The position numbers and the translations under genes are program-made. A model generated the notes under the pieces. The model saw only the letters and a list, made by a program, of their open reading frames with translations. It made no database searches and was not told where the DNA came from. From contig NZ_ASTG01000004.1 of the NCBI RefSeq assembly GCF_000412635.1, positions 1-39,567 of the forward strand: a DNA stretch of 39,567 nt, given 5' to 3'. The DNA comes from Sphingobium bisphenolivorans (lineage in GTDB: Bacteria > Pseudomonadota > Alphaproteobacteria > Sphingomonadales > Sphingomonadaceae). Shown piece after piece: positions 32,004 to 39,512 of this stretch (the stretch's first letter is position 1; every line of letters begins with the position of its first letter).

Positions 32004-33296
32004 CTAACTGCCCACCGGCGCCGTTTCATATGCGTTATGAGCTTGTCGTCGGCGGCGCTCGTGAAAGCCTGGCGAAGGCAGGAAAGCCTCCACCCGCGCT
32101 ATCCTTCCGCCCCGCCGATCAGCGCTGGGCCGGCCGATGCCGCTGCCACTCATGCCGAAGGGCCGCTCCGCCAGCGCGAGTTGCAGATGCGCGGCCGCAT
32201 CGATCCCGGTGACGATGACCAGCGGGCTGATCGTCCTTGCCAGCGCGACCAGATGGCGCACCTGCCCGCCATCGCCCGTCAACTGGCCGGCCGTGCGCAT
32301 GAAGGCGCTGTGCAGCTTGATCATGTCGGGCGAGAGCGTCTGCAGGTCGCGGATCGAGGCATAGCCGCAGCCGAAGCCCGCTACCGCGACCCGGACGCCC
32401 GTGGCGCGCAGAGCCGCGACGAAGGCCTGGGCGTCGGCCAGCGAGGCGATGCGGCCATTCTCGACAATCTCCACGATCAGGCGGCGCGCTACGTCGCCTT
32501 GCCTCGTCAGCCGCGCGAACAGATCGGTCCAACCGAGCGCGCGGCCATGCAGGTTCAGCGACAGACTGCGCGCGGAAATAGGCAGCGACAGCACCGCAGC
32601 CGGGTCGCGTTCCAGCTCATCCAGCACGGCGGACAGCAGCATGCGGTCAGCGACCGGCGCTAGGCCGATGCGGCTGAGCGCGGCATAGGCTTCGGCGCCA
32701 TCCATCGGCTCCCCTCGCCGGCCGACCACGCGCAGCAGCGCCTCATGATGCAGCACGGCCCCGCGATCCCCCGCCGCAACGACCGGCTGCCAGGCGAAGC
32801 GGACCCCGCCTTGCCGCGCCCGCTCCACCAACAGCGCGGCCTGCGCCATATCCTCGCGATACAGCGCCACGCCGGTCGCGCAGCGCCGGGCGAGCGACTC
32901 CTGCGGCTGGATCGCCGCCGCCAGCGTGGCGCGAGCATTGCGCATGATTTCGTCGGCTGCTGCCAACCCTCCGGGCACGCCATAGCCTGCCGAGAGGGAC
33001 AATAATATGTCCTGCCCCCCATGGTGGAAGGGCATGGCCGCGAGCGCGGCGCAGAGCCGATCGACCTCAGCGGCCATCGGAAAACTCTTCAGCGGATAAT
33101 GGGCGAGCAGCAACTCTATCTCGTCGCGCTCGACATGGGCCTTGGCGGGCGCGGGCAGTTCCGCCCGCAGCGCACCGCACAGATGATCCATCGCCGCTGC
33201 TGCCGCCGCATCCCCATAGGCCGCGCTGACCGCTGCATAATTATTCAAGCGAACCATCAGCAGGCAGTGCGCCTGCCCCGGTCTGTCTCCATTCAC
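32004..33296 (-). CDS. Degenerate GGDEF-EAL protein, probable c-di-GMP effector
   Basis: 430 residues from a GTG at 33296 with AGGAAAGGA upstream; a TTG at 33317 has no such site. Residues about 10-150 resemble a GGDEF fold in which the GGDEF motif itself is replaced by ERDEIELLL. Residues about 160-400 resemble an EAL domain: EALLR at 185-189, Asn248 in SLNLHG, EIVE at 276-279 and Lys327 in MIKLH are kept. The Asp pair of DDFGxG reads AGFG (306-309), and the EGVE and QG positions read TGID and SG. Two metal-binding Asp residues and the late Glu are lost, so phosphodiesterase activity is unlikely. It could bind c-di-GMP or signal through protein contact. It sits in the surface-protein cluster next to an autotransporter. 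Confidence 0.83.
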   Translation of the reverse strand: MNGDRPGQAHCLLMVRLNNYAAVSAAYGDAAAAAAMDHLCGALRAELPAPAKAHVERDEIELLLAHYPLKSFPMAAEVDRLCAALAAMPFHHGGQDILLSLSAGYGVPGGLAAADEIMRNARATLAAAIQPQESLARRCATGVALYREDMAQAALLVERARQGGVRFAWQPVVAAGDRGAVLHHEALLRVVGRRGEPMDGAEAYAALSRIGLAPVADRMLLSAVLDELERDPAAVLSLPISARSLSLNLHGRALGWTDLFARLTRQGDVARRLIVEIVENGRIASLADAQAFVAALRATGVRVAVAGFGCGYASIRDLQTLSPDMIKLHSAFMRTAGQLTGDGGQVRHLVALARTISPLVIVTGIDAAAHLQLALAERPFGMSGSGIGRPSADRRGGRIARVEAFLPSPGFHERRRRQAHNAYETAPVGS

Positions 33297-33448
33297 CGGC
33301 GCGTCCTTTCCTGGCAATCTGCGATGCCGGTTTGAGGAGGCAGTGCGCCACCGCCTCCTCGCCCCCCGGTTCCCTTCCCAGGGTCAAGAGAAGGGACCGT
33401 CACGCAGGCCCGGCGCCCATGAGGCACGCGCCGGCCCTGCACTCTTCG

Positions 33449-34837
33449 TCAGCGGCCGCTGCCCAGCAGCCCGCCGAGCAATCCGGTGACCGGAGCCGTG
33501 ACATCGCCGGTCGTTCCGCCGCCGCCCAAGGCTGCACCCAGGATGCCCGTCACGGGCGCCAACGGTGATCCACCCTCTCCGCCCGGGACGGCGGGAACGA
33601 GCGAGTTGACCGTGTCGAGCAACGGCGCCGTCACGCCATCCACGGTGCTGGTGACCGCCGCGGCGATGGGCGCGACGGCGCTGGTCACCTGACCCACGAC
33701 CGTCCCCGCTTCCGGGCCAAGCAGCGCGCCGGCCGTGGTGACGACCGGTTGCAGGCCAGCCTGCACGCCAGCCGTGGTGGTGGGCAGCGCGACATCGACC
33801 AGATTGCCCTGTGTCAGCACATCGACCGTAGCGAGCTGGCCTGAAGCCGTGCCAGCCCCCGGCAGCAGGTTCACGCCCACCAGCGTGTCCGTGGTCGACG
33901 GGCCGGTGAGCGAGGTGCCGGCGACATCCGCCCCGACAAGCGTTCCGCCGAGCAGCCCGCCCGCTTCACCGCCAAGCCCGCCAGCGACAGTCTCTACCAA
34001 GCCCGTCACCGGCGCGGTAAGCGGCAAGAGCGCCCCGTTGACCGTGTCGAGCAGTGGCGAGGCGACCTGATCGACTGCCGTGGTGACGGTGGACAGCGTC
34101 GGAGCGAGCCCATCCGTCAGTTGAGTGACCGCACTGCCGGCGGCCTCGCCGAGCAAGGTGCCGGCCAGCGGTCCCACCGGCGCCAGCCCCTGCTGCACCG
34201 CCGTCGGGCTGGTCGCCAGACTGATGTCGGCCACGGTTCCGTCGCCGGTCAGCAACTGCACGGTTCCGAGTTGGCCTTCAGCGGTCGCGCCGCCGGGCAG
34301 GATGTTGACGCCGACCAGCGTGCCGGGGCCAGTGGGACCCAGCAGCGGTTGGCCGCCGACATTCGCGCCGATCAGCGATCCGCTGCCGGCGGGACCGGTC
34401 GGACTGGTGGGACCGGTCGGTCCGGCCGGGCCGCTGGGACCTGCGGGCCCGCTGGGGCCGCCAGGACCGGTAGGTCCACCCGGCCCGGTGGGACCTCCGG
34501 GACCGGCCGGTCCTGTCGGACCATCCGAACCGCCGGGGCCAGTCGGCCCGCCAGGACCAGTGGGTCCGCTAGGCCCGCTCGGACCGCTCGGACCGCTGGG
34601 ACCGTCAGCACCGCCCGGTTCGGTGGGGCCAGTGGGACCGCTGGGGCTGGAGGGACCCGTCGGACCATTGGGAGCTGACGGACCGGAAGGCCCGCTCGGC
34701 CCGGACGGGTTCTGCCCGCCGCCTGCGCCGACGTCGAAGCCGACACCGTCCGCACAAGCGCTCAAAAGAAATAGAGGAACCGCCGTGGCGCAGAGCAGGC
34801 GGCGCCTTCCTGACCGGAACGATCCGTGACCTGGCAT
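33449..34837 (-). CDS. Collagen-like lipoprotein with two C-terminal repeats
   Basis: 462 residues from the ATG at 34837 (GGGAG upstream). A signal peptide ends in the lipobox LSAC with Cys28, so it is a lipoprotein. Residues about 46-152 are Gly-X-Y repeats, mostly GPS, GPT, GPG and GPA. The C-terminal part has two repeats of about 130 residues (about 153-280 and 297-431), each with the pattern LxGANV or LVGADV, TLVGVNxLPG, GQLxTV, LLDTVN and PVTG. Collagen-like bacterial proteins form trimeric stalks that bind hosts or matrix. Pro is mostly in the X position and the Y position is usually Ser/Thr/Gly/Ala. The prolyl-hydroxylase-like gene is the next gene upstream. Its role as surface stalk is inferred. 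Confidence 0.88.
   Translation of the reverse strand: MPGHGSFRSGRRRLLCATAVPLFLLSACADGVGFDVGAGGGQNPSGPSGPSGPSAPNGPTGPSSPSGPTGPTEPGGADGPSGPSGPSGPSGPTGPGGPTGPGGSDGPTGPAGPGGPTGPGGPTGPGGPSGPAGPSGPAGPTGPTSPTGPAGSGSLIGANVGGQPLLGPTGPGTLVGVNILPGGATAEGQLGTVQLLTGDGTVADISLATSPTAVQQGLAPVGPLAGTLLGEAAGSAVTQLTDGLAPTLSTVTTAVDQVASPLLDTVNGALLPLTAPVTGLVETVAGGLGGEAGGLLGGTLVGADVAGTSLTGPSTTDTLVGVNLLPGAGTASGQLATVDVLTQGNLVDVALPTTTAGVQAGLQPVVTTAGALLGPEAGTVVGQVTSAVAPIAAAVTSTVDGVTAPLLDTVNSLVPAVPGGEGGSPLAPVTGILGAALGGGGTTGDVTAPVTGLLGGLLGSGR
34382..34702 (-). repeat. Collagen-type triplet repeat region
   Basis: DNA encoding about 107 residues of Gly-X-Y with unit GGNCCN in many near copies. Codon choice varies from unit to unit, which reduces slippage and suggests the array is old and under protein-level selection. 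Confidence 0.85.
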
Positions 34838-34873
34838 ATCTGAACTCCCTGTTGTTCTGCGATCTGCTCGCAA

Positions 34874-35149
34874 CAGGGCAAGGCTAGGCGGCGAAGGGTT
34901 TACAGGCTCGTCAAGAAGAAACCGGTCTGGATCGAAGAGGCCCGGGCGGCTCGCCGGGAGCGCCAGCAGGGTTGAAAATGGGAGAAAGAGACACGCAAAT
35001 CGCGGCCGGACATACGCAAGAGCCCGTGAAATGGGCCTTTCCTTGCCACTGCCATGCCGATGACGGGGAAAGGACGGCCAAGGACGCGCAATTGCCCCCA
35101 GCGCGGGATCGGTCCATTCTGGCCCATTATCCCACCGAGCCTTCCGCTC
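34874..35149. other. Spacer between oxygenase and collagen-like genes, with hairpin and half-sites
   Basis: About 276 bases without a convincing gene. On the minus strand it contains two half-sites similar to the TTTGCG palindromes (TTTGCGTGT and TTGCGTATG, at about 34991-35020), upstream of the collagen-like gene. At 35022-35036 a short hairpin GCCC-GTGAAAT-GGGC is followed by CTTTCC. A 75-residue frame on the minus strand is uncertain. I see no clear promoter. Confidence 0.4.
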
Positions 35150-35710
35150 TTACCGCCACCGCGGCCCCTCTACCCAGGTCACGAGGCTGCGTCTCACCCC
35201 CTTGGTCACGGCCGTGACGCGATGCTGGAGGAAGGAGGGGAAGATCAGCATGCTCCCGCGCGGGAGGAAGCTTGCGCCCGGCTGCTGGACAGAGAAAAAT
35301 TCAAAGGCACCGCCTTCATAATCGTCAGGCTGCGACAATTGCACGACGACTGACAGCTTGCGGTCGAATGGCCGGGATGACTCCAGCCAGACATCCTGAT
35401 GCCAGTCATATTTGCCCTGAGCGGTGCCCCAATATTCGGTATATTGCAGTTCGAACGGCGCGACGATGTCCGTGCCGAAATTGGTGCGGTTCGACGAGTG
35501 CACGAATTGCATCAGCCGATCGACGACATCCTTGTCGCGATAGGCGTCGAGCCAGGCGATGGTCGATGAACGATAGCTCCCGTCCCTGCGTGCGCCCTTG
35601 TCGAAGCCGACGGTCGCCGATTGCGGCGTGCCTTGCGCCGCCCGCTTGATGATCGCATCGCATTCGGCCTGCGTCAGCGCGGACGGCCAAACCTCCCACA
35701 CGTTGTTCAT
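35150..35710 (-). CDS. 2-oxoglutarate/Fe(II)-dependent oxygenase, prolyl 4-hydroxylase-like
   Basis: 186 residues. The double-stranded beta-helix core carries the iron triad: His104 and Asp106 in KYDWHQDVW, and distal His163 in FLQHRV. Arg174 in GVRRSLVTWV is the likely 2-oxoglutarate anchor. Flanking segments such as RKLSVVVQLSQPDDYEGGAF and PRGSMLIFPS are typical of the P4H/PKHD class. It has no signal peptide, so it acts in the cytoplasm. It follows the two-partner-secretion transporter by 33 bp on the same strand, and the collagen-like gene lies 312 bp downstream of it. Hydroxylation of the collagen-like protein is an attractive but untested idea; members also modify ribosomal proteins, EF-Tu or small molecules. 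Confidence 0.85.
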   Translation of the reverse strand: MNNVWEVWPSALTQAECDAIIKRAAQGTPQSATVGFDKGARRDGSYRSSTIAWLDAYRDKDVVDRLMQFVHSSNRTNFGTDIVAPFELQYTEYWGTAQGKYDWHQDVWLESSRPFDRKLSVVVQLSQPDDYEGGAFEFFSVQQPGASFLPRGSMLIFPSFLQHRVTAVTKGVRRSLVTWVEGPRWR

Positions 35711-35724
35711 AGCTGTTCCTTGAT

Positions 35725-35740
35725 GTTGCGAGGGCGCAAA
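35725..35740. promoter_or_regulatory. Palindrome TTGCG-N4-CGCAA upstream of the oxygenase gene
   Basis: GTTGCGAGGGCGCAAA: five-base perfect arms with an AGGG centre. It lies 14 bp before the oxygenase start, inside the 33-bp gap after the transporter gene. It is a weaker member of the five-site set. Confidence 0.45.
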
Positions 35741-35743
35741 AGC

Positions 35744-37432
35744 TCAGAAGGAGCGCCCAAGGCCGAAGAAGAAGCGCGCCTTGCGGCTGTAGCGTTCGCC
35801 CGGCCGCTTTATCGGGATGGCGGCTTCGGCGCTCAGCCGCCAGTCGGCGCCCAGCCCCAGCCGCACGCCGCCGCCAGCGGAGGCGAGCGAAAAGTCCTGC
35901 GCCGCGAGCCGGCAATAGGGACGGGCCGTGGCGCGGGCTGCCGCTCCATCGACATAGGCAAAGAGCGCGCTGTTCTTGAGCAGCGGCGACTTGGGCCGTA
36001 ATGTCCAGGCCAGTTCCGCGCTGCCCGCGACCGCCTGCTCGGCGGTGAGCGTGCCGACGCGGAACGCCATGCCCGCCCCCCTTCCCCCCAAGGGAAAGCG
36101 CTCCGTCACCGGCAGCCGGTCGCCTGAATATTGTCCCTTGACGCTTGCCTTCAGCGTCAGCCGCTTGCTCAGGCTTTCCACCGCCACCGCCTGCACATTG
36201 ACCTTGGTGAAGCCGGTTTCGGAAAAGCCGGTGAAGGGCCGCGCGCCGAGAGCGTCCAGACCCTGGCTGACCACCGCTGAGAGCGCGTGACCGCTGCTTG
36301 CCTCAACCCGCGACCAGGACAGGCCGACGCGCACCGCGCGCGAGCGGTAATCGCCGAACCGGGTGTCGAGATAATAATTGTCGCTGTCGATGCCATCCAG
36401 CGATGCGCTGACGGACAGGTTCGTGCGATACGATCGCACGACCGGATAGGCGATCGTCGCGCCGGCCAGCGTCGCCTCCCCTTCGCTGCGGCTGTCGCGT
36501 GATCGCGTGCGCATATACGCGCCGTTGGCGGTTAGGGTCATGCCGTCGCTGCCGATCGGCGTGCTGTGGCTCAACGAATAAAAGCGGTAGCGGTCGGGAT
36601 AGAAGGGCAGATAGCCCGACAGCCGCGTGCTGTCGCCTTCCCGGGCGATGCCGTTCAGCGTGACGGCCAATTGCGCCTGTACGCCCTGCACGACATTGTC
36701 GACGCCGCTATTGTCGATCGTTACGCGGATCCGCAGCTGCCTGCGCGCGATGAGGAGGTCCAGCACCAGGTCGCCGGGCGCGCCCTGCTGGCGCATCTGG
36801 GCGGTAACGGTCTGTCCCGGAATGTCGCGCAGCAGGGACAGCGTCCGCTCCAGCACGCTCCTGCGCAGAGGTGCTTCGCGCATGAGCCGCCGCATATGCG
36901 CGGCGATGAGGCGCGCGGGCATGCTGGGCGACATGCCGCTCAGGCGATAGTCGCGCACGCGGCCCTCTACGATGCGCACGGTCAGGACGCCGCCCGCCGG
37001 CACCTGCGGCGGGATGGAGACGGCATAATAGGCTATGTCGCTCCGGCGATAGGCTTCCGAGATGGCCCGACCGACACCCTGCAAGGTTTCACGGCTCAGC
37101 GGCAGGCCGACAAAGGCGGCCGTCGCCGCGTCGAGTTGCGCGACCGGCAGGCTCGCCCCCTCATAGCGAAGCCGGACCAGGCGAGTGGCGGCGGCAGGCG
37201 ATATCGTCAGCGCTGGCGGCGCGGCTGGTGCCGGACTCGTGGAGGGTGGCGGCGCGATCCGGGGCTCAACACGATCGGTCCGCTCCCGCTCGATGATCGG
37301 CGCGCTCCCCGCCTCCTGCGCGCGGGCGGAGCCAGCATAGAGCAGCGCGATGCCCAGCAGCAGGCAGATGCTGAGCATCATAAACAGGCCCGCGCTGACC
37401 CATGCCGTCGACCCGCCCTTATCCGCCTTCAT
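35744..37432 (-). CDS. Two-partner secretion transporter (ShlB/FhaC/HecB family)
   Basis: 562 residues. A long hydrophobic N-terminal segment (about 11-38, ending SARAQ) is followed by a Pro-rich linker, POTRA-type folds (about 84-230, with LRYEGASLPVAQLDAA, GGVLTVRIVEGRVRDYRLSG and LSLLRDIPGQTVTAQMRQ) and a 16-strand barrel (about 235-562) ending KARFFFGLGRSF. FhaC-type barrels have a conserved VRGY/F loop; here the region reads FPLGGRGAGMAFRVG, keeping an RG pair but in altered context. Such transporters export large TpsA proteins across the outer membrane. No TpsA gene is visible in the window. It is the first gene of the minus-strand cluster. Confidence 0.86.
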   Translation of the reverse strand: MKADKGGSTAWVSAGLFMMLSICLLLGIALLYAGSARAQEAGSAPIIERERTDRVEPRIAPPPSTSPAPAAPPALTISPAAATRLVRLRYEGASLPVAQLDAATAAFVGLPLSRETLQGVGRAISEAYRRSDIAYYAVSIPPQVPAGGVLTVRIVEGRVRDYRLSGMSPSMPARLIAAHMRRLMREAPLRRSVLERTLSLLRDIPGQTVTAQMRQQGAPGDLVLDLLIARRQLRIRVTIDNSGVDNVVQGVQAQLAVTLNGIAREGDSTRLSGYLPFYPDRYRFYSLSHSTPIGSDGMTLTANGAYMRTRSRDSRSEGEATLAGATIAYPVVRSYRTNLSVSASLDGIDSDNYYLDTRFGDYRSRAVRVGLSWSRVEASSGHALSAVVSQGLDALGARPFTGFSETGFTKVNVQAVAVESLSKRLTLKASVKGQYSGDRLPVTERFPLGGRGAGMAFRVGTLTAEQAVAGSAELAWTLRPKSPLLKNSALFAYVDGAAARATARPYCRLAAQDFSLASAGGGVRLGLGADWRLSAEAAIPIKRPGERYSRKARFFFGLGRSF

Positions 37433-37838
37433 CGCCCCGCGTCACCCTCGGCGGCCGGACTGGCGCCTTTGGTAGCAGGATGGGGGCAAAGGTCTGAACG
37501 ATCATCTGCATTTGCCGCCAGAACGGTGTTTTCAGCCCGGCGGGCCGCCCCCACGGATGGGGGAATGAAACCGGCACAGGCGCTGCAAGGCGCTGCAAGG
37601 CGTTCCCGGGCTATTCAACGGTCGCGAAGATTTTGCGCCGGTTCGGGGGAATCGATCGAAGTCATCGCTCGCCGCCAGCCGTCCCGCGCGCGTTCGGGCC
37701 AGCCTCTCGCTCAAAATGGCCGAAGAAAAAGCCTATTGAGACTAATTTACGCCCAATATAAGCCCGTAGGCGCCCGCAAGGGACTAGTTGAGCGCGCCCG
37801 GACAGGTTAAGACGTCCGTCCACGAAAGGGAGATCCAT
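37433..37838. other. Divergent intergenic region before HU, 406 bp
   Basis: No convincing gene. It contains tandem decamers (CGCTGCAAGG twice, 37581-37600) and, close to HU, TTGAGA (37736-37741) and TATAAG (37757-37762), a possible but short-spaced -35/-10 pair. Frames reading through here are shadows. Confidence 0.4.
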
Positions 37839-38114
37839 ATGAACAACACCGAACTCGCTGAAACGCTGGCAGCCGAACATGGCCTGACCAAGGCCGACGC
37901 CCGCAAATATGTGGATGGCGTTTTCTCGGCGATCGCCGGCGCCGCCGCGAAGGGCAGCGAAATTTCTCTGAACGGCTTTGGCAAGTTCAAGGTGAAGGAT
38001 CAGCCCGCTCGTGAAGGCCGCAATCCTTCGACCGGCGCCGTGATCCAGATCGCTGCCTCCAAGAAGCTGACCTTCACGCCCGCCAAGGCGGTTAAGGATC
38101 AGCTGAACGGCTGA
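37839..38114 (+). CDS. HU-family DNA-binding protein
   Basis: 91 residues from the ATG at 37839 with AAAGGGAGA upstream. The helical N-terminal part (NNTELAETLAAEHGLTKADA) and the beta-arm GFGKFKVKDQPAREGRNPSTG, with the DNA-intercalating Pro63 in RNP, are standard HU features, and the tail KKLTFTPAKAVKDQLNG matches. HU bends and compacts DNA. It is well conserved and the usual length. The transcript may extend 270 bases to the terminator at 38382. Confidence 0.97.
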   Translation: MNNTELAETLAAEHGLTKADARKYVDGVFSAIAGAAAKGSEISLNGFGKFKVKDQPAREGRNPSTGAVIQIAASKKLTFTPAKAVKDQLNG

Positions 38115-38381
38115 CACGCTGAAGATAGCGCGCGCCTGATCGTCTTCGACGCGGCGCGCGTCGTCCTTTCCGACCCGCCGGGGTCTTCGCCGCCTGCCCT
38201 GCCCGCACTTGCCGCCGGGGCCGCCGCGATCCGGCAATCCCGCTTGGACATCCCGAGGGCGCGCTGCGCCGCAATGTCGATTGCGCGAAATGCAATCGCC
38301 ACTCCAGTCATCGCAGTTGCACAGCTCGCCTCGGCGAGGCAATTGCCGCCTGCCTTTCAGGCATCCTCTCCTAACTCATAA
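38115..38381 (+). ncRNA. Candidate structured RNA or long HU 3' UTR
   Basis: There is no gene in 267 bases before a strong terminator. Stem-loops are visible: GATTGC-GCGAAAT-GCAATC (38279-38297), CTCGCC-TC-GGCGAG near 38325-38338, and GCCTG-CCTTT-CAGGC near 38351-38362, all leading into the GNRA-loop terminator. It could be a small RNA processed from, or overlapping, the HU transcript. No recognised family; start unknown. Confidence 0.35.
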
Positions 38382-38409
38382 GGCCGGTCGCAAGATCGGC
38401 CTTTTTTTT
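38382..38409 (+). terminator. Strong intrinsic terminator with GCAA loop
   Basis: An 8-bp stem (GGCCGGTC / GATCGGCC, one G-U pair) with a GCAA tetraloop followed by eight T residues. It lies 267 bp after the HU stop. Confidence 0.88.
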
Positions 38410-38666
38410 GGCATCATGTTCATCCTGATCTTGCGGCCGATGAAGCTGCGGCACGATCTGAAAAGGACGGCGGATGAAGAAAGTGCCGGACGATGATGTT
38501 ATGACCTCAACCAGAGCAGTTGCGTTTTCATGAACCCGCCAGCATCGCCAGTCGTTCAACAATGCGGCACCATTCTTTGTCTGGATTAAGCCTTTGACAT
38601 TTACATTTCGTCCAAAACCGCGCAAAAGGCTGCACCCGCGGCCAAAAAAATGGGGAAATGGCGTCA
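38410..38666. other. Upstream region of the MucR-family gene
   Basis: About 257 bases without a gene. It is AT-richer than its neighbours (AAGCCTTTGACATTTACATT, and AAAAAAATGGGGAAA before the start), as expected for a promoter region of a nucleoid-type regulator. TTGACA at about 38594 could be a -35 element. A half-site TTGCGTTTTC lies near 38520. Confidence 0.4.
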
Positions 38667-39449
38667 ATGTCCGAGAACAACCAGATCGACATCACAACGC
38701 TCACCGTCCAGCTGTTGAGCGCCTTTGTCTCCAACAATTCGGTGCCTAGCGAAAATCTCGCTGAACTGATCCGTACCACACGCTCGGCCTTGACGGAGGA
38801 ACCGACCGCCAGAGCTGCCGAAGCGGCCTCCCCGACTTACACACCGGCTGTATCCGTCCGCAAAAGCTTGTCCTCGCCCGATCATATCCTCAGCATGATT
38901 GACGGCAAGCCCTACAAGACGCTGAAGCGGCACCTGGCAACACACGGCTTGACGGGCGAAGAATATCGCGAGCGCTATAATCTTCCCAAATCCTATCCCC
39001 TGGTCGCGCCCACCTATTCGGAAGCGCGCCGCGCGGTAGCCACAAAACTGGGTCTGGGGCGCAAGACGCCGGAAACCAAGTCATCCGAGGCGAAGCCCGC
39101 GACGGAGGCAGCGCCTGCGCCCAAGGTTCCGGCGGCCAAGTCTGCGCCCGCCAAATCCGCATCGGCAAAGCCCGCTGTGGCGAAGGCTGCGCCCGCTCCC
39201 AAGCCGGTCGATGCTGCCGCACCTGGGACCGCCGCTCCCGAAGCTGCGCCGGCCAAGGCCGCTCCTTCGCGCAAACGCCTGTCGATCGCCTCTCCCGCCG
39301 AGGGCAAGGAGAAGAGTGCACCAAAGGCTGCAAAGCCGGCTGCTGCATCAGGCGACAAGAAGGCCGCCGCCCCCAAGGCCGCGAAGAAAAAGCCCGCGCC
39401 CAAGGCCGATGTGAAAGCCGAGCCTTCGGACAAGCCAGTATCGGCCTGA
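38667..39449 (+). CDS. Ros/MucR family transcriptional regulator with H1-like tail
   Basis: 260 residues from ATG 38667; ATG 38658 is only 2 bases from GGGGAA, while 38667 has normal spacing and gives the typical MSENN start. Residues 5-133 form the MucR domain: ITTLTVQLLSAFVSNNSVP, then HILSMIDGKPYKTLKRHLAT and HGLTGEEYRERYNLPKSYPL with VAPTYSEARRAVATKLGLG. The Cys residues that bind zinc in Ros are absent (LSMIDG), as in zinc-free relatives. Residues 134-260 are an Ala/Lys/Pro-rich tail (repeats such as AAPAPK, PKAAKP, APAKAAP) like histone H1. MucR proteins bind AT-rich DNA and control surface polysaccharide, motility and virulence genes. The tail length is notable. Confidence 0.88.
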   Translation: MSENNQIDITTLTVQLLSAFVSNNSVPSENLAELIRTTRSALTEEPTARAAEAASPTYTPAVSVRKSLSSPDHILSMIDGKPYKTLKRHLATHGLTGEEYRERYNLPKSYPLVAPTYSEARRAVATKLGLGRKTPETKSSEAKPATEAAPAPKVPAAKSAPAKSASAKPAVAKAAPAPKPVDAAAPGTAAPEAAPAKAAPSRKRLSIASPAEGKEKSAPKAAKPAAASGDKKAAAPKAAKKKPAPKADVKAEPSDKPVSA

Positions 39450-39477
39450 GCCACGCATCAACGGAATAGACGGGACA

Positions 39478-39512
39478 CCCCGGCCGGACGGTTATCCGGC
39501 CGGGGTTTTCTT
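39478..39512 (+). terminator. Intrinsic terminator of the MucR-family gene
   Basis: A perfect 11-bp stem CCCCGGCCGGA / TCCGGCCGGGG with a 6-base loop, followed by TTTTCTT. Confidence 0.9.

Noticed and set aside
34382..34702. Tandem repeat that could be taken for a CRISPR-like array
   Set aside because: The units are 9-18 bp triplet codons in one open frame with no spacers.
34125..34829. Plus-strand Gly/Pro-rich frame opposite the collagen-like gene
   Set aside because: A mirror of the repetitive GGNCCN DNA. The minus-strand frame has a signal peptide, lipobox and ribosome-binding site.
37581..37600. Tandem decamer CGCTGCAAGG x2
   Set aside because: Only two copies in a spacer; too little to call an iteron or origin.
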